Source: Salisediminibacterium halotolerans (GTDB taxonomy: Bacteria > Bacillota > Bacilli > Bacillales > Salisediminibacteriaceae). From it: DNA of 64,000 nucleotides. Position numbers and translations under genes: made by a program. The stretch spans positions 434,001 through 498,000 of the forward strand of contig NZ_RKQQ01000002.1 in assembly GCF_003814815.1 (NCBI RefSeq). Reading direction: 5' to 3'. The notes below the pieces were generated by a model. It worked only from the letters and a program-made list of their open reading frames with translations, had not been told where the DNA came from and searched no databases. Shown here piece by piece: positions 54,627 through 63,541 of this stretch. Each line of letters opens with the position of its first letter. Position 1 is the stretch's first letter.

Positions 54627-55811
54627 ATGAAATTTTCTGACAAAGTTGCTTCAATTACCCCGTCATCAACGCTGGCAATCACAGCAAAAGCGAAAGAGCT
54701 TCGCGCCGAAGGACATGATGTAATCGGTTTAGGGGCGGGAGAACCTGATTTTAATACACCGGATTATATTATCGAAGCAAGTTACCGCTCAATGAAAGAA
54801 GGACATACGAAATACACGCCGGCAGCCGGCATGCCTCAGTTGAAATCGGCGATTGCGAAGAAACTGAAAGAAGATCAGGGGTTGGATTATGCTAACGACG
54901 AAATTATCGTTACTTGCGGAGCCAAGCACTCTCTATCTTCGCTTTTTCAAACGATCTTAGAAGACGGAGATGAAGTCATTATCCCGACACCTTATTGGGT
55001 AAGTTATCCGGAACAGGTGAAAATTTCCGGAGGTGTTCCGGTTTTTGTCGAAGGCAAGGAATCTTCGCAGTTTAAACTGACAGCGGCGCAGCTTGAAAAG
55101 AGTATTACCGCTAAAACGAAAGCCGTTATTATTAACTCGCCGAGCAACCCGACCGGCGTCATGTATGAAAAGGATGAATTGGCGGCTTTAGGAGAAGTTT
55201 GTTTAAAACATAATATTTTGATCGTCTCCGACGAAATATATGAAAAATTGATTTACGGCGGAAAAGAACATGTGTCGATTGCGGAAATTTCACCGGAACT
55301 GAAAAATCAGACGATGATTGTTAACGGCGTTTCGAAGTCCCATTCGATGACCGGCTGGCGCATCGGTTTTACCGCCGGCAATAAAGAAATTATTAAATAT
55401 ATGAGCAACTTGGCGAGCCATACGACGTCCAATCCGGCGGCCGCTTCTCAATTCGGCGCATTGGCTGCTTACGAGGAAGATGACGGTTCGGTTGAAAAAA
55501 TGCGCAATGCATTTGAGGACAGGTTGAATAAAGTTTATCAAAAGCTTAATGATATCCCCGGCTTTTCGTGTGTGAAACCGCAAGGCGCTTTTTATCTTTT
55601 TCCAAACGTAAAAGAAGCTGTGAACAACAGCCCTTACGCAACAACTGATGAGTGGGTCAAGGCGCTCCTTGAAGAAGAAAAAGTCGCTGTCGTCCCGGGC
55701 AGCGGTTTCGGTGCGCCTGACAATATCCGCTTATCTTATGCCACAAGCCTGGAGCAATTTGAATCTGCCTTGGAGCGGATTCGCCGCTTCACCGAAAAAC
55801 ACAGCGAATAA
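54627..55811 (+). CDS. aspB: Aspartate aminotransferase
   Basis: PLP-dependent transaminase of 394 residues, class I subgroup Ib. Motifs include IGLGAGEPDFNTPD near residue 35, INSPSNPTGVMYE near 171, VSDEIYEKLIYGG near 202 and the PLP lysine in NGVSKSHSMTGWRIGF near 234. It supplies aspartate next to asnS. Confidence 0.95.
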   Translation: MKFSDKVASITPSSTLAITAKAKELRAEGHDVIGLGAGEPDFNTPDYIIEASYRSMKEGHTKYTPAAGMPQLKSAIAKKLKEDQGLDYANDEIIVTCGAKHSLSSLFQTILEDGDEVIIPTPYWVSYPEQVKISGGVPVFVEGKESSQFKLTAAQLEKSITAKTKAVIINSPSNPTGVMYEKDELAALGEVCLKHNILIVSDEIYEKLIYGGKEHVSIAEISPELKNQTMIVNGVSKSHSMTGWRIGFTAGNKEIIKYMSNLASHTTSNPAAASQFGALAAYEEDDGSVEKMRNAFEDRLNKVYQKLNDIPGFSCVKPQGAFYLFPNVKEAVNNSPYATTDEWVKALLEEEKVAVVPGSGFGAPDNIRLSYATSLEQFESALERIRRFTEKHSE

Positions 55812-55832
55812 AACAGCTTGGAGGGACTTGAC

Positions 55833-57122
55833 GTGAAAACGACAATAGCAGAAGCAGGAAAACATACCAATCAAACGGTCACAATCGGAGCATGGCTCGC
55901 AAATAAACGTTCAAGCGGAAAAATTGCCTTTTTACAGCTTCGCGACGGCACCGGGTTCATCCAGGGCGTTGTTGTGAAAGCGGAAGTGAGCGAAAAAACG
56001 TTTCGGCTTGCCAAAGAGCTTCCGCAGGAATCATCGATGTATGTGACGGGGACAATTACGGTTGATGAGCGTTCGCCTACCGGATACGAGTTGGCGGTTC
56101 AAGAGATTGACGTTATTCAAGAAGCCAACGATTACCCAATTACTCCGAAAGAACACGGAACTGAATTTTTAATGGATCACCGTCATCTTTGGCTCCGATC
56201 GAAGAAACAGCATGCAATTATGAAAATCCGTAATGAAATCATACGTTCTACGTACGAATTTTTTAACAATAACGGGTTTGTGAAAGTCGATCCGCCGATT
56301 TTGACAGGAAGCTCTGCGGAAGGGACGACGAATTTGTTTCATACAAAATATTTTGATGAAGATGCTTATTTATCGCAAAGCGGACAATTGTATATGGAAG
56401 CAGCAGCGATGGCTTTAAACAAAGTGTTTTCATTCGGACCGACCTTTCGGGCGGAAAAATCAAAAACCCGCCGTCATCTGATTGAATTTTGGATGATCGA
56501 ACCGGAAATGGCTTTTATGGATCATGAGGAAAGCTTAGAGCTCCAGGAAAATTACGTGAGCTATGTCGTTCAATCTGTATTATCGAATTGCAAGCTGGAA
56601 CTGACTGCATTGGAGCGCGATATTTCCGTACTGGAAAATATTAAAGCGCCGTTTCCGCGAATAACGTACGATGACGCCATTACGTTTTTGCAAAAGGAAG
56701 GCTATGAAATTGATTGGGGCGAAGATTTTGGCGCACCGCATGAAACAGCGATTGCTGAATCATACAACAAGCCGGTATTCATTACAAACTACCCGAAAGA
56801 TATCAAAGCCTTCTACATGAAACCCCATCCGGAACGGGATGACGTTGTTCTTTGCGCGGATTTAATTGCTCCTGAAGGATACGGAGAAATCATCGGCGGC
56901 AGTCAACGGATCGATGATGAGGAGCTTTTAAAACAGCGCTATGATGAGCATCAATTATCTTATGATGCTTACCAATGGTATTTGGATTTAAGAAAGTACG
57001 GGACTGTGCCTCACTCCGGTTTTGGCCTTGGGCTTGAACGGACAGTTGCTTGGATTTGCGGCATTGAACATGTCCGCGAAACGATTCCTTTTCCTCGTTT
57101 ACTGAACCGTCTTTACCCATAA
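55833..57122 (+). CDS. asnS: Asparaginyl-tRNA synthetase
   Basis: Class IIb aminoacyl-tRNA synthetase, 429 residues. The GTG at 55833 follows GGAGGG. The N-terminal OB fold recognises the anticodon ([20 protein letters not shown] near residue 18). Class II motifs are visible: motif 2 [20 protein letters not shown] near 204 and motif 3 [15 protein letters not shown] near 397. Asn rather than Asp specificity is inferred from length and from position after aspB. Confidence 0.95.
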   Translation: MKTTIAEAGKHTNQTVTIGAWLANKRSSGKIAFLQLRDGTGFIQGVVVKAEVSEKTFRLAKELPQESSMYVTGTITVDERSPTGYELAVQEIDVIQEANDYPITPKEHGTEFLMDHRHLWLRSKKQHAIMKIRNEIIRSTYEFFNNNGFVKVDPPILTGSSAEGTTNLFHTKYFDEDAYLSQSGQLYMEAAAMALNKVFSFGPTFRAEKSKTRRHLIEFWMIEPEMAFMDHEESLELQENYVSYVVQSVLSNCKLELTALERDISVLENIKAPFPRITYDDAITFLQKEGYEIDWGEDFGAPHETAIAESYNKPVFITNYPKDIKAFYMKPHPERDDVVLCADLIAPEGYGEIIGGSQRIDDEELLKQRYDEHQLSYDAYQWYLDLRKYGTVPHSGFGLGLERTVAWICGIEHVRETIPFPRLLNRLYP

Positions 57123-57135
57123 ATCTGTTCATTAC

Positions 57136-57161
57136 GCCTCTCTTTATGAGAGGCTTCTTTT
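57136..57161 (+). terminator. Rho-independent terminator after asnS
   Basis: Stem GCCTCTC / GAGAGGC with a TTTAT loop and TTCTTTT tail. Confidence 0.75.
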
Positions 57162-57185
57162 AACATGAAGAGGGGAGGAAAACAG

Positions 57186-57908
57186 ATGAACCCAGAAGAT
57201 TTGACACACGTGCTCGGCGAAGAACCTTTTACAATTAACGGGCTGCTCTTTCAATATTACACACGGCTCGGTTTAACCGATGAACAATTTTTGATTCTCT
57301 TGCATATTCGCCGTTTTCATCAAGAAGGTCATGATTTTCCTACACCTGAGGATATTGAATCACGAATGACATCAACAAAAGAAGCGTGCACGAAACAGCT
57401 GCAGGAATTATCCGCTAAAAGGTTTATTGAAATTATTGATTTAGCTGCATCTGACGGAAAAATGAATGAACGCGTATCGATACAGCCGCTTTATGAAAAA
57501 TTAGCAATGCTTTATTTTGAACAGTCGGCTAAACAGGAAGAAAAACAGCAAAAAGAGCGGGAAGGCGAATTGTACAAGCGATTTGAAGAGGAGTTCGGCC
57601 GGCCGCTTTCACCAATGGAGATGGAAATGATTTCGATGTGGCTTGATGATGATCAGCACGATCCGGTGCTGATTGAGGCAGCGCTCCGTGAAGCAGTCGT
57701 CTCATCAAGAATGAATTTCCGCTATATTGACCGGATCTTATTCGATTGGAAGAAAAACGGTGTAAAAACCGTTGAGCAGGCGAAGATTCACGGGGAAAAA
57801 GTTCGCGGCTACAAAGAAAAACAACCGAAAAAGACGAATGCCAGTGAAAAAACTGATGAACAAAAGCCCGCATACCCGGGATACAATTGGCTGGAAGGTG
57901 GCGACTGA
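57186..57908 (+). CDS. dnaD: DNA replication protein DnaD
   Basis: Primosome protein that acts with DnaA/DnaB at replication start and restart. ATG at 57186 follows GGGGAGGAAAA and gives 240 residues. The N-terminal winged helix covers about residues 10-100 (FLILLHIRRFHQEGHDFPT near 33). The DnaD/DnaB-like C-terminal domain has RPLSPMEMEMISMWLDD near 139 and FRYIDRILFDWKKNGVKT near 179. A basic, disordered tail ends with YPGYNWLEGGD. Confidence 0.94.
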   Translation: MNPEDLTHVLGEEPFTINGLLFQYYTRLGLTDEQFLILLHIRRFHQEGHDFPTPEDIESRMTSTKEACTKQLQELSAKRFIEIIDLAASDGKMNERVSIQPLYEKLAMLYFEQSAKQEEKQQKEREGELYKRFEEEFGRPLSPMEMEMISMWLDDDQHDPVLIEAALREAVVSSRMNFRYIDRILFDWKKNGVKTVEQAKIHGEKVRGYKEKQPKKTNASEKTDEQKPAYPGYNWLEGGD

Positions 57909-57913
57909 CCGTT

Positions 57914-58567
57914 ATGCTGAATAAAGCAGAGATCAATCGGATCTTGGAAACACTCGATCAGATGTTTCCTGATGCTGATTGCGAATTGACTCATAATAAT
58001 CCGCTTGAATTGACGATTGCCGTTGTACTTTCCGCTCAAGCAACTGATGCGCTAGTAAATAAAGTAACGCCCGGCTTATTCGCTAAATACCAAACGCCGG
58101 AAGATTATGTCGCTGTCCCGGTCGAGGAATTGGAAAACGATATTCGGAAAATAGGATTGTACCGGAGCAAAGCTAAAAACATACAAAAGCTGTGCCGTTC
58201 GCTTATTGATCAATATAACGGGGAAGTGCCGAGAAGCCAAGAAGAATTAGTCAAGCTTGCCGGCGTAGGGCGAAAAACGGCAAATGTCGTCGCGTCCGTT
58301 GCATTTGCTGAACCGGCGATTGCAGTAGATACACATGTCGAACGGGTTAGTAAACGGCTCGGACTATGCCGTTGGAAAGACTCCGTGTTGGAAGTGGAAA
58401 AAACGTTAATGAAAAAAATTCCGCGTAACCGCTGGTCGAAAACACATCATCAGCTGATTTTTTTCGGCCGGTACCACTGTAAATCACAAAATCCTCAGTG
58501 TGAAAAATGCCCGCTGAATGATATGTGCCGTGAGGGGAAGAAAAGACTGAAAAAGAAGACCGGATAA
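57914..58567 (+). CDS. nth: Endonuclease III
   Basis: DNA glycosylase/AP lyase for oxidised pyrimidines, 217 residues. The helix-hairpin-helix LAGVGRKTANVVASVAF near residue 114 carries the catalytic lysine, AVDTHVERVSKRLG near 135 the catalytic aspartate, and C-terminal cysteines CKSQNPQCEKCPLNDMC near 194 hold a 4Fe-4S cluster. ATG at 57914 starts five bases after dnaD. In B. subtilis ypoC follows; here a repeat element does. Confidence 0.95.
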   Translation: MLNKAEINRILETLDQMFPDADCELTHNNPLELTIAVVLSAQATDALVNKVTPGLFAKYQTPEDYVAVPVEELENDIRKIGLYRSKAKNIQKLCRSLIDQYNGEVPRSQEELVKLAGVGRKTANVVASVAFAEPAIAVDTHVERVSKRLGLCRWKDSVLEVEKTLMKKIPRNRWSKTHHQLIFFGRYHCKSQNPQCEKCPLNDMCREGKKRLKKKTG

Positions 58568-58595
58568 AGAAGCACTTGACAGCTGCAGCGATGAA

Positions 58596-58627
58596 AAAGA
58601 CCGAACGGATTTTTCCGTTCGGTCTTT
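58596..58627 (+). terminator. Left flanking hairpin of repeat copy 2
   Basis: Perfect 14-pair stem AAAGACCGAACGGA / TCCGTTCGGTCTTT with a TTTT loop, followed by CAGG rather than a T run, as for the left hairpin of copy 1. It is repeated on the other side of the element with an A-rich loop. Confidence 0.7.
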
Positions 58628-58632
58628 CAGGT

Positions 58633-59060
58633 TGTAGACAAAAGATTATTTTGACGTAAGCCACGCAGCCGCTAACCTCCGCTTGCCCCGGGCAAGGACT
58701 CAGCTAGGATTCGGCGGTCTTAGACCGCCGAATCCGGATCTTCGTCTCTTGCTTTCCCGGAGGCGTCGGAGGAAGCGGCTGCGTGGCTTTCTTACTTTGC
58801 AGAACAAAATTGACACTGGCCTGTTTGAAATAAGGAGGATGACCCAGCATCCCGGCTTGATTCTGCGGGAAAGCGAGACAGGTGAGACCCTGCAGGGCTA
58901 AGCCCGAAGCGGCTCGGCGCTCGCCCGCGGACTGGTAAGACACGGCGAAGTCTTATTGAGCCGATGTCGCAGTGATACTTTCAGGTGAAAGAAGCCGGAC
59001 GATGCGTCGTCATCCCTTCCTTTTAATAGGACATCGATCGATGTCATGGCTTTGTCTACA
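58633..59060 (+). repeat. Dispersed structured intergenic element, copy 2
   Basis: A 428-base element filling the 537-base gap between nth and ponA. Ends are a perfect inverted pair, TGTAGACAAA at 58633-58642 and TTTGTCTACA at 59051-59060. Domain 1 has a perfect 14-pair stem at 58660-58673 / 58774-58787 whose sequence differs from copy 1 while pairing is kept. The inner hairpin differs by a C-G to T-A pair change. Domain 2 has arms 58837-58858 / 58992-59015 and an insertion of about 60 bases near 58931-58990 absent from copy 1. A 79-residue minus-strand frame (58704-58943) is judged spurious. Confidence 0.8.
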
Positions 59061-59065
59061 CTTTA

Positions 59066-59103
59066 AAAGACCGAACGGAAAAAATCCGTTCGGTCTTATT
59101 TTG
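59066..59103. terminator. Right flanking hairpin of repeat copy 2, bidirectional terminator for ponA
   Basis: Stem AAAGACCGAACGGA / TCCGTTCGGTCTT with a five-A loop. It lies just past the ponA stop, and on the minus strand it is followed by TTTTAAAG, so it probably ends ponA transcription as well as rightward transcription. Confidence 0.85.
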
Positions 59104-59104
59104 C

Positions 59105-61855
59105 TTAATTATCGCCTTCATTGCCTTCATCCGGATTATTGTTTTCTGCCGGGGCATTATTCGCATTGTTTTCTTGCGCCTCAGCCGGCTCGTTTCCAGT
59201 ATTCTCAGCTTCATTAGCATTGTTGGCATCGTTGTTCGTGTTGTTATTGTTATTTTCTGTATTGTTGCCGTTGTTGTTATTTTCAGCCGGTGTATTGTTT
59301 TCATTATTGTTTTCCGGCTCGTTATTCATTTCATTGTTGTCATCTTCATTATTCTCGTTGGCATTATTGTTGTTATTGTCATTTTCGTTTTCTTCGTTAT
59401 TTTCCTCGTTATTATTGTTATTATTTTCTTCATTGTTGTCTTCGTTGTTGTTTTCCTCGTTATTTTCCTCATCATCATCTTCATCGTCATCCGGGATCGT
59501 CACTTCAACCGTGGCCGAATCGCTTTCAATATCATCATCTTCAACTGCAACTGCGGTTACCCTGATACTGTATGTTTCCCCGGGAGCAGGGCCGGTGAAT
59601 TGATATTCTGTTCCGGATGTTGTTTCAAATGACTGATAGTCATCCGCGTCAGGTTCCTGTACTTCTACTTCAAATTCAACCTCTTCATCGCCTTCATAAT
59701 CCCAGGAAACATCGATACGATCCTCGTCTTCGTTGTATGAAGCAGACAAGTTCGAAATTCCGGACAGTTCAGCAAACTCATCGGATTCATCTTCCGGTTC
59801 ATGGCCGCGGACAAATAATTCGGTAATGATTTCGTCATCAGGTGTCAATGGGCCCGGCAAAAGGCCAGTTGATTCTTCCACCTCGAGTTCAACAACGGAA
59901 TCAGGCTGGGTGAATTCACCAGGATCGCGGTCTTCATGGGCGTATTCCATAATTTCGCGAAAAATCGATCTCGCAATCGCGTTTTCTTGTTCATTCATAT
60001 TGATTTGTCCATCGCCGACACTCGGGTAACCGGTCCAGACTGCCGCAGTCAAATCCGTCGAATAACCGGCAAACCAGCTGTCTTTAATGTGGTTCGCTGG
60101 TATATTGTATTGCTCAACCTGATCATCGGTGTAGTTTGTCGACCCAGTTTTACCGGCAATGTCGATTCCAGGTATTTGCGCTGACGTTCCTGTACCATCT
60201 GTTAACACATCGCGAAGCATATCGGTAATCATATAAGCGGTATAATCGTTCATCGCCTCTTCCGGTTCCGGTTCTAAGTCAATCGTTTGGCCGTCGCGGA
60301 ATTCGACGCCGCGAACGGTGAACGGCTCGTTGTATTCGCCGTTGTTGCCAAATGCTCCGTAGGCGCCAGCCATATCAAGCGAAGACATATAGTTCGCTCC
60401 GAGGGCGTAAGATTCCCCGATATCGCCCATCGGAACATGCAGGTTTTCACCGAACTCTTCTGCATGATCGAGACCTGCTTCTTGGATCGCTTGCACCGCC
60501 GGGACGTTGCGTGAATCTTTTAAGGCTTCCCGCATTGTCATATCGCCGAGGTGCTGCCGGTCAAAGTTGCGCACTTGCTGGTCGCTGTTGGAATAATAAT
60601 GTTCGCTGTCATCGAAAATTTTTGCCGTCGGCCATTGCATATTGTCTATACCCGGACCGTAAGCGAAGATCGGTTTCGCTGTCGATCCGGCTTGTCCGGC
60701 TTGTGAATTGGTCGCCCAGTTCAACTGACGGGCGCCCTCTGATTCACCGCGCTGCCCGCCAAGCGCATGGACGCGGCCGTTTGTCGTGTCCATTAATGTG
60801 ATTCCTGCTTGAAAGTACTCGTCAGGAAAGTCAACAACCTCTTCGTTCATCACTTCATTCACGTACGATTGCAAGTCTTGGTCAAGGTTCGTATAAATTT
60901 TCAGGCCGCTTGAATAAATATCATTCCATTCAATCCCGTCAATGGCTTCAACTTCTTCAAGCACTTGATCCAAATAGGCTTGATATTCTTCACCTTCGCT
61001 GTTTCCGCCTTGGTTGAGCTGATCTTCTACAGCGACAGCTTTGGCTTCTTCAGCTTCTTCCGCCGAAATGACATCATTTCGCTCCATCCGGTCAATAACT
61101 GTATTACGGCGATTCTCTGCAGCTTCCGGGTTATTAAACGGATTGTGAGCAGATGGTCTTTGCGGAATGCCGGCGATCAGTGCTGCATCTTCAATTGTCA
61201 GTTCATCAAGCGATTTACTGAAAAAATAGTCGGATGCTTCAACAACACCGTAGCGGCTGCCGGAAAAATAAATCGCATTTAAATACATTTCAAGAATTTG
61301 ATCCTTCGTATATTGCTGTTCAAGCCGGACGGCTAAATATTGCTCTTGCAATTTACGGGTAATCGTTTTATCAAAATCGAAATAGAGATTTTTGACGAGC
61401 TGCTGTGTAATTGTACTAGCGCCTTCGCTTCCGAAACCGCCGGTGATATTGGCGATAACAGCGCCGCCGATTCGACGGACATCAACCCCGAAGTGATCGT
61501 AGAACCGTTCATCTTCAATCGAGATAAACGCATCTTGAACGAGATCCGGAATTTCATCGATGTCAGCGTAGCGGCGGTTTTCTCCGGTATCTAGTGAGGT
61601 GACGAGTTCGTCATCGATGTCCATAATCTCCGGATTTTGGCTCATGACGAGATCATCTCTGTCAATTTCCGGGGCTCCGCTAATAATCGATGCCACAGTT
61701 ACAGCGCCGGCAATGAACAGCACGAGCAAAAAAACGGCTAGTGCGGTCAGCAGTTTTTTACCTTTCCCGCCTTTTTTCAAGTTTGTTTTTTTATCGTTTT
61801 CCGGCGATTTTTTTGTTTTTCTTCGGGCTTGCCGTGAGTAATTTTCGTCTGCCAT
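59105..61855 (-). CDS. ponA: Penicillin-binding protein 1A, bifunctional transglycosylase/transpeptidase
   Basis: Class A PBP of 916 residues that polymerises and cross-links peptidoglycan. A basic cytosolic N-terminus is followed by a membrane anchor near residues 35-60. The GT51 domain has ISIEDERFYDHFGVD near 110 and ASTITQQLVKNLYFD near 145. The transpeptidase has the serine motif GSTAKPIF near 391, SRN near 450 and KTGSTNYTD near 560. A fibronectin type III-like domain lies near 690-785. The last 130 residues are almost only Asn, Glu and Asp with a few Ala/Pro, an acidic low-complexity tail outside the cell. Downstream of recU on the minus strand. Confidence 0.95.
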   Translation of the reverse strand: MADENYSRQARRKTKKSPENDKKTNLKKGGKGKKLLTALAVFLLVLFIAGAVTVASIISGAPEIDRDDLVMSQNPEIMDIDDELVTSLDTGENRRYADIDEIPDLVQDAFISIEDERFYDHFGVDVRRIGGAVIANITGGFGSEGASTITQQLVKNLYFDFDKTITRKLQEQYLAVRLEQQYTKDQILEMYLNAIYFSGSRYGVVEASDYFFSKSLDELTIEDAALIAGIPQRPSAHNPFNNPEAAENRRNTVIDRMERNDVISAEEAEEAKAVAVEDQLNQGGNSEGEEYQAYLDQVLEEVEAIDGIEWNDIYSSGLKIYTNLDQDLQSYVNEVMNEEVVDFPDEYFQAGITLMDTTNGRVHALGGQRGESEGARQLNWATNSQAGQAGSTAKPIFAYGPGIDNMQWPTAKIFDDSEHYYSNSDQQVRNFDRQHLGDMTMREALKDSRNVPAVQAIQEAGLDHAEEFGENLHVPMGDIGESYALGANYMSSLDMAGAYGAFGNNGEYNEPFTVRGVEFRDGQTIDLEPEPEEAMNDYTAYMITDMLRDVLTDGTGTSAQIPGIDIAGKTGSTNYTDDQVEQYNIPANHIKDSWFAGYSTDLTAAVWTGYPSVGDGQINMNEQENAIARSIFREIMEYAHEDRDPGEFTQPDSVVELEVEESTGLLPGPLTPDDEIITELFVRGHEPEDESDEFAELSGISNLSASYNEDEDRIDVSWDYEGDEEVEFEVEVQEPDADDYQSFETTSGTEYQFTGPAPGETYSIRVTAVAVEDDDIESDSATVEVTIPDDDEDDDEENNEENNNEDNNEENNNNNNEENNEENENDNNNNNANENNEDDNNEMNNEPENNNENNTPAENNNNGNNTENNNNNTNNDANNANEAENTGNEPAEAQENNANNAPAENNNPDEGNEGDN

Positions 61856-61872
61856 CTGTTCATCTTCCTTTC

Positions 61873-62484
61873 TTAATTTAACCTGAGTATGCGGTCGATC
61901 ACACGCAGGTAATCAACCCTGGGGTGATATCCTACCGCAATAGGGTAGCTGATTTCTTCGATTATCGTTTTCGGCAAAGATTTCCGTTTTGATGTTTTGT
62001 CTTCATAGTAGGGGATGAAGTCTTCCGCCTTAACTAAAAACACTTCTTCTGTTTTGGCAAAGCGCATCAAAATAAACGAGCATCCGCCGTGAGAAACAAT
62101 ATCTTTCATGTGGTCTATTTGATGCTGATGGAAATTTTTAAACGGAAAGCTTGTTTTATTTTTTGTTTCTTTTGCTTCAAAATCAAGATAAAACCCTTTA
62201 TACACACCATTGTAGTCAGTTGTAGACGGTTTTTTAAAATACGCTTCCGTAACGACGGCAGCGCTTCTTTTCGGGTAATGAACATTAACGATTTGCAGCG
62301 GTAAAGGTTTTTTATGAATATTAGCGATCTTGCGGCTGCGATAATATTCGTTCGTTTCGTTGATGTCTTCTTCAAGCGTCATTCCTCTGTTGCTAAAACG
62401 TTCGTCTTTATGTTTGACGTTATTATTTTCTGAAAGGATTCGCTTTGGAGTATATTTTTTTCCGTTCGGATAACGAATAGCCAT
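61873..62484 (-). CDS. recU: Holliday junction resolvase RecU
   Basis: Cuts Holliday junctions during recombination and chromosome segregation. The 203-residue protein starts at minus-strand ATG 62484 after GAAAGGAG. The nuclease core is recognisable: NRGMTLEEDINETNEYY near residue 32, the active-site DYNGVYKGFYLDFEAKETK near 94 and FPFKNFHQHQIDHM near 117. The recU-ponA pairing is the same as in B. subtilis. Confidence 0.95.
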   Translation of the reverse strand: MAIRYPNGKKYTPKRILSENNNVKHKDERFSNRGMTLEEDINETNEYYRSRKIANIHKKPLPLQIVNVHYPKRSAAVVTEAYFKKPSTTDYNGVYKGFYLDFEAKETKNKTSFPFKNFHQHQIDHMKDIVSHGGCSFILMRFAKTEEVFLVKAEDFIPYYEDKTSKRKSLPKTIIEEISYPIAVGYHPRVDYLRVIDRILRLN

Positions 62485-62507
62485 TTGCAGCTCCTTTCTG
62501 CTTTGCT

Positions 62508-62522
62508 GTGACAGGGTGTCAC
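62508..62522. promoter_or_regulatory. Inverted repeat at the recU transcription start, possible operator
   Basis: Perfect palindrome GTGACA-GGG-TGTCAC located just downstream of the recU -10, around the predicted transcription start. A third GTGACA half overlaps the -35 at 62550-62555. No regulator is known to bind here. Confidence 0.4.
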
Positions 62523-62528
62523 CGATCT

Positions 62529-62556
62529 ATCTTATCATATCTTAAACGGGTGACAA
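62529..62556 (-). promoter_or_regulatory. Candidate promoter for recU-ponA
   Basis: On the minus strand TTGTCA (62556-62551), a 16-base spacer and TAAGAT (62534-62529), giving a start near 62522. Confidence 0.5.
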
Positions 62557-62667
62557 ATACGAAAAATCGCACAGTTTTATTATATTTGAGCTGCTTGGCA
62601 ATGAAAAAAAGATAAGGAATAGGTTTCTCGCTGATGATTTGGTACAATTTTATAAGAGGTGAATTAA

Positions 62668-63036
62668 ATGACAGACAAACAACGAACATTACAAGAACAA
62701 ACCGAGAACTTAAAACGGTTAAACAAGAAGACGTACGAATATTTCAATCAATACAGTCAATCAAATAGCGAAGCAGATTTTCATAAGGAAGTGAAGCCGT
62801 TTGCCGATGAGGTGAAAGAAGCTCTTGAAGCGTGGGTTCCGATTGTGACGGAATGGATAGATCATGAAAAACCACAATATTTGCATCGTGAACAAATCGA
62901 TCAGCTGACGGAAAACTTCGAAGTTGCTGCCGTAGCATGTTTTCAGTCAGATACGAAGAAAAAACGCTTCATTGAACGGTATAAATCGATCGAATATACG
63001 TTGTCGATTGTCTCACCGGAAGGCGGGGACGATTAA
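62668..63036 (+). CDS. yppE: DUF1798 family protein YppE
   Basis: A 122-residue helical protein, divergent from recU. The body KPFADEVKEALEAW near residue 45 and PQYLHREQIDQLTENF near 68, with KKKRFIERYKSIEYTL near 97, matches the YppE/DUF1798 family, which lies beyond recU in B. subtilis too. Function unknown. The next gene starts one base after the stop. Confidence 0.8.
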   Translation: MTDKQRTLQEQTENLKRLNKKTYEYFNQYSQSNSEADFHKEVKPFADEVKEALEAWVPIVTEWIDHEKPQYLHREQIDQLTENFEVAAVACFQSDTKKKRFIERYKSIEYTLSIVSPEGGDD

Positions 63037-63507
63037 GTGAAGCAAGCTCTGATCAAAGTTTTTTGTTTATTCAATGTATTATTGCTGGCGGTCATCACTG
63101 TAGCCTGCAACGATGGTGAAAACTTCAGGCCGGCGGAAAACAAAGAAATCGAAGAAGAATTGCACAGTTTTATGAAATCTTATAAAGAAGAATGGGAAGA
63201 CAGTTTAATTGATCAGCATTATTCAGTAATGGAAAATTACTTCGTTCCAAACAGCCAAGTCTATCACATGGAAAGACGCCGACATCAAGATCTTATAAGC
63301 AACAAAAAAGTTGAAAAGCTTGAAGAATTTAAAAATATTGAAATTGAAACGGCAGAAGATGATGTTTATCGTTTTCGCGCGGACGAGAGAATAACGGTTG
63401 ACGGTTCTAATGAGCAGACTGAAGACGTTGAAGCTCGCAGGTATACAATAGAAAGACGCTCAAACGACTTGAGGATAACGTCGATTGAACGCGAAGATGA
63501 GATGTAA
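63037..63507 (+). CDS. Small exported protein, probable lipoprotein
   Basis: A 156-residue protein read from GTG 63037 immediately after yppE. The N-terminus MKQALIKVFCLFNVLLLAVITVAC is a signal peptide; the cysteine near residue 24 is a possible lipid site although the lipobox (TVAC) lacks the usual Leu at -3. The mature part is charged and helical (EEELHSFMKSYKEEWEDS near 42), then a beta-rich region with many Arg/Glu. No family is recognised. Confidence 0.65.
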   Translation: MKQALIKVFCLFNVLLLAVITVACNDGENFRPAENKEIEEELHSFMKSYKEEWEDSLIDQHYSVMENYFVPNSQVYHMERRRHQDLISNKKVEKLEEFKNIEIETAEDDVYRFRADERITVDGSNEQTEDVEARRYTIERRSNDLRITSIEREDEM

Positions 63508-63541
63508 ATTGCGGCTTATCATTTTAAGGGGGTAATGGACT

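Noticed and set aside
58704-58943. Minus-strand frame of 79 residues inside repeat copy 2
   Set aside because: Same reasons; it shares only short out-of-register segments with the frame in copy 1.
59121-59632. Plus-strand frames of 152 and 160 residues opposite the ponA tail
   Set aside because: They are the complement of Asn/Glu codon repeats and give low-complexity Ile/Val/Phe or Ser/Leu strings; ponA on the minus strand explains the region.
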